From Burkholderiales bacterium (lineage in GTDB: Bacteria > Pseudomonadota > Gammaproteobacteria > Burkholderiales > Burkholderiaceae_C), in assembly GCA_021732385.1 (NCBI GenBank), contig JAKFVA010000026.1, positions 1 to 64,000 of the forward strand: DNA of 64,000 nucleotides, in the 5' to 3' direction. How positions within the stretch are numbered: the stretch's first letter is position 1; each line of letters begins with the position of its first letter. The notes beneath the pieces were generated by a model, which made no database searches, was not told where the DNA came from, and saw only the letters and a list, made by a program, of their open reading frames with translations. A program made the position numbers and the translations under genes. Positions 58,554 through 64,000 of this stretch are shown in pieces.

Positions 58554-60544
58554 TGTTCACAAAAATTCTCATAGCGAACCGGGGGGAGATCGCCTGCCGG
58601 GTGGCCGCGACAGCCAAGCGCATGGCGATCAAGACCGTTGCCGTGTATTCCGATGCCGACGCCAGCGCCAAGCATGTCGCGGTGTGCAACGAAGCGGTGC
58701 ACATTGGCGGCAGCGCACCGCAAGACAGTTATTTACGCTGGGAAAAAATCATTGCCGCCGCCCAGGCTACCGGCGCGCAGGCGATTCACCCCGGTTACGG
58801 CTTTTTGAGCGAGAACGCCGCCTTTGCCCAGGCTTGCGCCGACGCCGGGCTGGCCTTTATTGGCCCGCCACCGGCGGCGATTCGCGCCATGGGCCTCAAA
58901 TCGGAGTCCAAGCGCCTGATGCAAGCCGCAGGCGTGCCGCTGGTGCCGGGCTACCACGGCGTTGACCAGGACCCGGCTTTGCTGGAAAAAGAAGCCACGC
59001 GCATAGGCTACCCGGTACTCATCAAAGCCAGCGCGGGCGGTGGCGGCAAGGGCATGCGGGTCGTCGAGCATGCAGGCGATTTTGCGGCCGCGTTGGCCTC
59101 ATGCAAGCGCGAGGCCAGTGGCAGCTTTGGCAACGACGCCGTGCTGGTCGAGCGCTACGTGCAGCGCCCGCGCCACATCGAGATTCAGGTGTTTGGCGAC
59201 ACGCAGGGCAACTGTGTGTATTTGTTCGAGCGCGACTGCTCGGTGCAGCGGCGCCACCAAAAAGTGCTGGAGGAAGCCCCCGCGCCAGGCATGACCGAGG
59301 CCATGCGCCAGCAAATGGGCGCGGCTGCAGTAGCGGCTGCGCGCGCCGTAAATTATGTGGGTGCGGGCACGGTGGAGTTCATCGTGGAGCAAACGCCCGG
59401 CGGTGACATGAATTTCTTTTTTATGGAGATGAATACGCGCCTACAGGTGGAGCATCCGGTGACCGAGGCCATCACTGGCCTTGATCTGGTGGAGTGGCAA
59501 TTGCGCGTGGCCTGCGGGGAGCCGCTACCCCTGGTGCAAGACCAGTTGCGCATCACCGGCCACGCCATCGAGGCGCGTATTTGCGCCGAGAACCCCGACA
59601 ACGACTTTTTGCCCGCCACCGGCCGCTTGCAAGTCTACCGACTGCCGCCGTGCAGTGAATTTGACCGCAGCAGCGTGCGAGTTGACTCTGGCGTGCGCCA
59701 GGGCGATGCCATCTCGCCTTTTTACGACTCTATGGTCGCCAAGCTCATCGTTCATGGCGATACCCGTGCGCAAGCGCTGGCACGGCTTGATGAGGCGCTG
59801 GCGCAAACCCACATCGTCGGCCTGCAAACCAATGTGCAGTTTCTGCGTGCGGTGGTGCAGTCGCGCGCGTTTACGCAAGCCGATCTGGACACCGCGCTGA
59901 TTCAACGCGAACGGGCCACCTTGTTCAAGCAGGAGAAGGTGGGCCTGCCTTTGGCGGCGGCGGCCGCCATTGCCAGCACCCTGCTGGCCGAGCGTGCCCA
60001 GACGCAAGCCCACCCCTTCAGCCGCCGCGACGGCTTTCGCGCGTATACCGAAGCGGTACGCCGTTTTGCGTTTGAGTTTCATGATGCGCCCCTCCAGGCC
60101 AGCCTCACCTACCAGCGCACAGGTAAGCTGCACCTGGCGCTGGCCGATGTGCAGGGCGAATTGACGTTTGCACCCGACGCCAATGGCATCCGCCTGAGCT
60201 TTCGCAGTGCCAGCGCGCTGGCGCAGGTGGACTGGGCCGGCAACACGGCGCATGTCTTCACCGCGCTGGGGGCCACACAAATCACCGCCATCGACTTGCT
60301 GGCCCATGCCGGTGCGCAGGCGGCTGAAGTGGGCCGCCTGACTGCGCCCATGCCCGGCAAAGTGGTGTCGTTTGCCGTGAAAGCGGGCAGCGTGGTGCGC
60401 AAGGGCCAGGCCCTGGCCGTGATGGACGCCATGAAAATGGAGCACACCATTGCCGCGCCGTTTGACGGCACCGTGGCCGAGTTGCTCTATGCCCCTGGCG
60501 ACCAGGTGGCTGAGGGCGCGGAATTGCTCAAACTGCTGTCCTGA
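58553..60544 (+). CDS. liuD: Methylcrotonyl-CoA carboxylase alpha subunit (biotin carboxylase + BCCP)
   Basis: 663 residues from ATG 58553 (a GTG one codon earlier is rejected for the overlap). Domain order: biotin carboxylase (~1-450; ATP grasp KASAGGGGKGMRVV and EMNTRLQVEHPVTE), a middle BT domain, and a C-terminal biotinyl domain with AVMDAMKMEHTI (Lys near residue 625). Carboxylates its biotin for LiuB. Bicarbonate could come from the carbonic anhydrase in block one. Confidence 0.96.
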   Translation: MFTKILIANRGEIACRVAATAKRMAIKTVAVYSDADASAKHVAVCNEAVHIGGSAPQDSYLRWEKIIAAAQATGAQAIHPGYGFLSENAAFAQACADAGLAFIGPPPAAIRAMGLKSESKRLMQAAGVPLVPGYHGVDQDPALLEKEATRIGYPVLIKASAGGGGKGMRVVEHAGDFAAALASCKREASGSFGNDAVLVERYVQRPRHIEIQVFGDTQGNCVYLFERDCSVQRRHQKVLEEAPAPGMTEAMRQQMGAAAVAAARAVNYVGAGTVEFIVEQTPGGDMNFFFMEMNTRLQVEHPVTEAITGLDLVEWQLRVACGEPLPLVQDQLRITGHAIEARICAENPDNDFLPATGRLQVYRLPPCSEFDRSSVRVDSGVRQGDAISPFYDSMVAKLIVHGDTRAQALARLDEALAQTHIVGLQTNVQFLRAVVQSRAFTQADLDTALIQRERATLFKQEKVGLPLAAAAAIASTLLAERAQTQAHPFSRRDGFRAYTEAVRRFAFEFHDAPLQASLTYQRTGKLHLALADVQGELTFAPDANGIRLSFRSASALAQVDWAGNTAHVFTALGATQITAIDLLAHAGAQAAEVGRLTAPMPGKVVSFAVKAGSVVRKGQALAVMDAMKMEHTIAAPFDGTVAELLYAPGDQVAEGAELLKLLS

Positions 60545-60563
60545 GTACTAAACTGCCCAAACC

Positions 60564-61475
60564 ATGCAACTCCCTGCCAAAGTCAAGATTGTTGATGTCG
60601 GCCCGCGCGACGGCCTGCAAAACGAGAAAGAGCCGGTGCCCGCCGCTGTCAAGATCGAGCTGATTCACCGCTTGCAGGCGGCAGGCTTGCGGGACATCGA
60701 GGCCACCAGTTTTGTCAGCCCCAAGTGGGTGCCGCAAATGGGCGACGCCGCGCAGGTGATGGCGGGCATTGCGCGGCAGCCTGGCGTGCGCTATTCAGTG
60801 CTGGCCCCCAATGTGCAGGGCGTGGCAGGTGCGCTTGCCGCCAACGCCGATATGGTGGTGATTTTTGCCGCCGCCAGCGAGGCTTTCAGCCAGCGCAACA
60901 TCAATTGCAGCATCGAAGAAAGCATTGAGCGCTTTGCCCCGGTGGTGGCTGCTGCGCATGCGGCCGGTGTGCCGGTGCGTGGGGCCATCTCGTGTGCGGT
61001 CGGTTGCCCCTATGAGGGCGAGATTGCACCGGCGCAGGTCGAGATGGTGGCGCGCCGCCTCAAAGACATTGGCACCGACGAAATCTACGTGGCCGACACC
61101 ATTGGTGTGGGCACGCCGCGCAAGGTGCAAGCCGCGCTGGAGGCGGCACTCAAGCACTACCCCCTGGAAAAAATGGCCGGTCATTTTCATGACACTTATG
61201 GCATGGCGCTGGCCAATACGCTGGCAGCGCTGGCGCTGGGTGTGTGGCAGTTTGACGCTTCGGTGGCCGGGCTGGGCGGCTGTCCCTATGCCAAGGGCGC
61301 CACCGGCAATGTGGCCACCGAGGACGTGGTCTACATGCTGCACGGCATGGGCATAGATACCGGCATCGACCTGGACAAACTGGTTGACGCCAGTGCCTTC
61401 ATTAGCGGCTTTTTGCAGCGCAAACCCAATTCGCGTGCGGCCAACGCGCTGCTGAGCAAGCGGGCGGCTGCCTGA
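60564..61475 (+). CDS. liuE: Hydroxymethylglutaryl-CoA lyase
   Basis: 303 residues, DRE-TIM metallolyase: VDVGPRDGLQNEK at the start, FVSPKWVPQMGD, metal-binding HFHDTYGMALAN (~residues 209-220) and the GGCPYAKGATGNVATEDV loop with the catalytic Cys. Cleaves HMG-CoA to acetyl-CoA and acetoacetate. Last gene of the LiuR regulon. The repeat-rich 258-bp gap follows. Confidence 0.96.
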   Translation: MQLPAKVKIVDVGPRDGLQNEKEPVPAAVKIELIHRLQAAGLRDIEATSFVSPKWVPQMGDAAQVMAGIARQPGVRYSVLAPNVQGVAGALAANADMVVIFAAASEAFSQRNINCSIEESIERFAPVVAAAHAAGVPVRGAISCAVGCPYEGEIAPAQVEMVARRLKDIGTDEIYVADTIGVGTPRKVQAALEAALKHYPLEKMAGHFHDTYGMALANTLAALALGVWQFDASVAGLGGCPYAKGATGNVATEDVVYMLHGMGIDTGIDLDKLVDASAFISGFLQRKPNSRAANALLSKRAAA

Positions 61476-61481
61476 AGCCGC

Positions 61482-61565
61482 TCATTTTTTAATAGTATTT
61501 ATTGATAGCGCTACCCGCACGCTCCTGTTGGTTTATAGCTTGTTTTAATGGGTAAAAAATGGCAT
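61482..61565 (+). repeat. Dispersed intergenic repeat, copy 3
   Basis: Plus-strand copy: AATAGTATTTATTGATAGCG, CTACCCGCACG, TGTTGGTTTATAGCTTG and TAAAAAATGGCA, matching copy 2 in block order and spacing. Forms an inverted pair with copy 4, 80 bp downstream. Confidence 0.68.
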
Positions 61566-61645
61566 TTTTTTATAAAAAACGACTGCCAAGGCCTGTTTTA
61601 GACACAAAAAGCCGCTCCACCAGCTGGAAAAACTGCTTTTAAGCC

Positions 61646-61727
61646 TCTTTTTTATAGTTAAAACTGGCCACAGGCCAATAGGGGTGAGCGGGTAGCGCTA
61701 TCTATTTTTACTCCTGTTTGGATAGCA
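61646..61727 (-). repeat. Dispersed intergenic repeat, copy 4
   Basis: Minus-strand copy: read on that strand it has GTAAAAATAGATAGCGCTAC, CCGCT, TATTGG and AACTATAAAAAAGAGGC. Together with copy 3 it makes an imperfect inverted repeat over roughly 245 bp between liuE and the DUF1289 gene, which could fold or act as an element end. Confidence 0.6.
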
Positions 61728-61733
61728 CACACC

Positions 61734-61946
61734 ATGTCCCAGCCACCCACGATTGACTTAGCGGCAGCCGCGCAATCACCCGTGCCCTCGCCCTGCCTGT
61801 CGGTTTGCCGCATGGACGCCAGCAGCAGCCTGTGCGCAGGGTGTTTTCGCACGATTGAAGAAATTGCCGCCTGGAGCCGTCTGGACGAAGTGGGCAAACG
61901 CCACGTCTGGGCGCTGATTGCGCAGCGCGCGGCTTTTAAAAACTGA
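61734..61946 (+). CDS. DUF1289 protein
   Basis: 70 residues. The family core is PCLSVCRMDASSSLCAGCFRTIEEIAAWS, with a C-x3-C...C-x2-C set suggesting a metal site. Function unknown. It starts beside repeat copy 4 and is followed by a DsbA-fold gene 4 bp on. Confidence 0.9.
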   Translation: MSQPPTIDLAAAAQSPVPSPCLSVCRMDASSSLCAGCFRTIEEIAAWSRLDEVGKRHVWALIAQRAAFKN

Positions 61947-61950
61947 TTCG

Positions 61951-62589
61951 ATGAAGCACCTCATTTTTTACTACGACGTTATTTCACCTTACGCCTACTT
62001 GGCGTTCGAGCGGCTGCCAGTGGCGCTGCAAGGCCTGAGCTACAGCGTGGAATACCGGCCAATTTTGTTTGCCGGTTTGCTCAAACATCATGGCCAGTTG
62101 GGGCCAGCAGAAATAGCGCCCAAACGCAACTGGACTTACCGCCAGGTGCTGTGGCTGGGTCAGGCGCACGGCATTGCTATTCAATTGCCCGCGGCCCATC
62201 CGTTCAATCCGCTGGCTCTGCTGCGCCTTGCCGTGGCCTGCGGCAGGCAGGGCAGCAATAACCGGCACACCACCGAGGCGCTGTTTCGCCATGTCTGGTG
62301 CAGCGGGCAAGACGCCGCCGATGCCAGCCGCCTGGCTGCGCTCACGCTGCAGCTGCAACCCGCGCAAGACCCGGCGGGCGACGCAGTGAAAGCGCAGCTC
62401 AAGGCCAACACCGACGAAGCGCTGGCGCAAGGCGTGTTTGGCGTGCCCACACTGGCGGTGCATGACAGGCATTTTTGGGGCCTGGACGCGCTGCCCATGC
62501 TGCGGGCTTACCTGGAGGGCGCAGACTGGTTTGCGCAAAGTCACTGGCAGCAGGCGGCGCAGTTGCGTGGCATGCAGCGCCCGCGTTGA
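61951..62589 (+). CDS. DsbA-fold 2-hydroxychromene-2-carboxylate isomerase-like protein
   Basis: 212 residues from ATG 61951. DSBA-like thioredoxin fold (kappa-class GST type): FYYDVISPYAYLAFERLP with the Ser that binds glutathione in this family, and GVFGVPTLAVHDRHFWGLDAL near the C-terminus. There is no CxxC redox pair, so it is not a disulfide oxidase. Isomerase activity is inferred from family; actual substrate unknown. Confidence 0.88.
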   Translation: MKHLIFYYDVISPYAYLAFERLPVALQGLSYSVEYRPILFAGLLKHHGQLGPAEIAPKRNWTYRQVLWLGQAHGIAIQLPAAHPFNPLALLRLAVACGRQGSNNRHTTEALFRHVWCSGQDAADASRLAALTLQLQPAQDPAGDAVKAQLKANTDEALAQGVFGVPTLAVHDRHFWGLDALPMLRAYLEGADWFAQSHWQQAAQLRGMQRPR

Positions 62590-62716
62590 CGGCACCCAGC
62601 TTATCGCGGCCTGTCAACAAGACCTTGGGGCGCGTGGCGCCACAGCGTATCCCTAAAATCTTTGGCTTGCCTCTCCAGGCCCGTCACTTACTGCTGCCAC
62701 CTACCGACTGCCCACC

Positions 62717-64000
62717 ATGACCCCAGGACTGATCCGCATCCGCGGCGCGCGCCAGCACAACCTCAAGAACCTCGACATTGACATCCGTACCGGCGAGCTG
62801 ACAGTGGTCACCGGCCCCAGTGGCTCGGGCAAATCCAGCTTGGTGTTTGACACGCTGTTTGCCGAAGGCCAGCGCCGTTATGTAGAAACCTTCAGCGCCT
62901 ATGCGCGCCAGTTTTTAGACCGTATGGACAAACCGGCGGTAGACCGCATCGATGGCGTGCCGCCCGCCATTGCGATTGACCAGACCAACCCGGTGCGCAG
63001 CTCGCGCTCCACGGTGGGCACCATGACCGAGCTGAACGACCACCTCAAGCTCCTGTTTGCCCGCGCTGCGCAATTGTTTGACCAGCAAACCGCCGAGCGC
63101 GTGCAGCACGACTCGCCCGAAACCATTTACGCAGCGCTCGCCGAGCGCACGGCCAGCCATGATGCGCGTCTGGTGCTGACCTTCCCCGTGGAATTGCCCG
63201 CCAGCGCCACGCCACAGGAAGTCGAGCAATGGCTCTCCGCCAGCGGCCACACCAAGGTGCAGGCCGAGCGAGAAGTAGCCACGCCCACTGGCCCGCGCAA
63301 AGTACTTGATGTGGTGGCCGACCGCTTTCGTCTGCACCAGACAGAAAAAGCCCGCGTGATCGAGTCGATTGAAACAGCGCTCAAGCGCGGCAGCGGCCGC
63401 CTGCGGGTGTATGTGAAATTGGGGTCAGATTCCAATTCAGGACAAGCGTCTGAACGGAGCGCGCAATCTCCTTCGAAATTGGACTCTGACCCCAATTTCA
63501 CTTGGCTTTTCTCCACGGGCCTGCACTGCCCCAGCAGCGACCAGCGCTACGCCGATCCCATTCCTTCGGCCTTTTCGTTCAACTCCGCGGTGGGTGCTTG
63601 CGCGGTTTGCCGGGGATTTGGCCGCGTCATCGGCGTGGATTACGGCCTGGTTATTCCCAACGAAAAACTCACGCTGCGCGCGGGTGCCATCAAGCCCCTG
63701 CAAACCCCGGCCTGGAAGGAATGCCAGGACGACCTGATGCGCCACGCCGAAGTGGCAGGCATCCCGCGCGACACCGCCTGGAACAAGCTCACGCCTGAGC
63801 ATCAATATTGGGTCATCAACGGCACGCCCGACTACAAAGACGGGCAGTGGAACAAGAAGTGGTATGGCGTCAAACGCTTTTTCGAGTACCTGGAAACCAA
63901 GTCCTACAAAATGCACATCCGCGTGCTGCTGTCCAAGTACCGCAGCTATACGCCCTGTGGCACCTGCGGCGGCGCGCGGCTTAAAACCGAGAGCCTGCTC
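62717..64000 (+). CDS. uvrA: UvrA-like excinuclease ATPase, partial (5' 428 codons)
   Basis: Open from ATG 62717 to the window edge; the 3' end is missing. It recognises DNA damage in nucleotide excision repair. Walker A GPSGSGKSSLVFDTLFAEG (~33-51), then QRRYVETFSAYARQFLDRMDKP and the VDRIDGVPPAIAID block. The usual first zinc-finger CxxC is absent here (CPSSD), but GACAVCRGFGR and CGTCGGARL are present. Sequence wording resembles the long (~1900-residue) duplicated UvrA of some Burkholderiales rather than the 940-residue type. A palindromic element sits in-frame at residues ~233-262. Confidence 0.9.
   Translation, partial: MTPGLIRIRGARQHNLKNLDIDIRTGELTVVTGPSGSGKSSLVFDTLFAEGQRRYVETFSAYARQFLDRMDKPAVDRIDGVPPAIAIDQTNPVRSSRSTVGTMTELNDHLKLLFARAAQLFDQQTAERVQHDSPETIYAALAERTASHDARLVLTFPVELPASATPQEVEQWLSASGHTKVQAEREVATPTGPRKVLDVVADRFRLHQTEKARVIESIETALKRGSGRLRVYVKLGSDSNSGQASERSAQSPSKLDSDPNFTWLFSTGLHCPSSDQRYADPIPSAFSFNSAVGACAVCRGFGRVIGVDYGLVIPNEKLTLRAGAIKPLQTPAWKECQDDLMRHAEVAGIPRDTAWNKLTPEHQYWVINGTPDYKDGQWNKKWYGVKRFFEYLETKSYKMHIRVLLSKYRSYTPCGTCGGARLKTESLL
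63413..63501 (+). repeat. REP/MITE-like palindromic element inserted in uvrA
   Basis: Outer arms of ~26 bp (left from 63413 beginning GTGAAATTGGGGTCAGAT; right arm ending CTGACCCCAATTTCAC) form an imperfect inverted repeat over 89 bp. The GGGGTCAGA..CCAATTT motif is widespread next to REP-associated transposases (RAYT) in proteobacteria. It reads in-frame as KLGSDSNSGQASER...SKLDSDPNFT and interrupts UvrA just before FSTGLHC. Confidence 0.78.

Overview
The window reads as a chromosomal segment of a betaproteobacterium of the order Burkholderiales, most like Comamonadaceae (Rhodoferax/Polaromonas-type). The basis is the protein sequences, the neighbour sets recG-oxyR-ubiA and corC-lnt-glyQ-glyS-gmhB-plsC, the LiuR leucine-degradation regulon, and a short intergenic repeat in at least four copies. 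This placement is inference from remembered families; no database was searched. Most of the window is GC-rich housekeeping DNA; the first 1.3 kb is visibly AT-richer and foreign-looking.

Layout. 1-1.3 kb: two minus-strand cassette-like genes with an integron attC-type site between them, abutting the end of tgt. 1.5-9.8 kb: tgt, a VapBC-type toxin-antitoxin pair, queA, recG (with a REP-like insert), oxyR, ubiA, proC. 9.8-19.2 kb: the spc and alpha ribosomal operons (rplN to rplQ) with secY, infA and rpoA, closed by an initiator tRNA-fMet and a strong hairpin. 19.4-22.5 kb: a TonB energising system (exbB, two exbD, tonB, a TonB-like lipoprotein). 22.6-24.7 kb: a purine-degradation remnant: a decayed puuE, an intact OHCU decarboxylase/allantoate amidohydrolase fusion, and a decayed ureG.

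24.7-30.8 kb: a three-gene minus-strand signalling operon (Crp/Fnr-like regulator, CheB-CheR-PAS fusion, hybrid histidine kinase), every junction an ATGA overlap. 31-37.8 kb: a metallo-beta-lactamase-fold hydrolase, an acyl-CoA ligase, an unknown protein, and a GMC oxidoreductase/small subunit/lipase operon. 37.9-46.7 kb: a GNAT enzyme, then corC-lnt-glyQS-gmhB-plsC and a YgjP-like metalloprotein. 46.8-48.4 kb: PagL-type lipid A deacylase and a second metallo-beta-lactamase-fold gene.

48.4-61.5 kb: a LiuR-controlled leucine/isovalerate degradation region in two transcription blocks, each preceded by a near-identical 22-bp palindrome. Block one is liuR, a thioesterase, ivd, a carbonic anhydrase, aceK, a frameshifted small membrane gene and a thiolase. 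Block two is liuB, an acyl-CoA dehydrogenase, liuC, liuD and liuE. Together they take isovaleryl-CoA to acetyl-CoA plus acetoacetate. The window closes with a DUF1289 protein, a DsbA-fold isomerase and the start of a uvrA gene that carries an in-frame palindromic insert.

The most notable points are the attC/cassette signal, mobile palindromes tolerated in-frame inside two essential-type DNA repair genes (recG, uvrA), the decayed purine pathway around a fused enzyme, and the LiuR regulon that includes aceK and a carbonic anhydrase.
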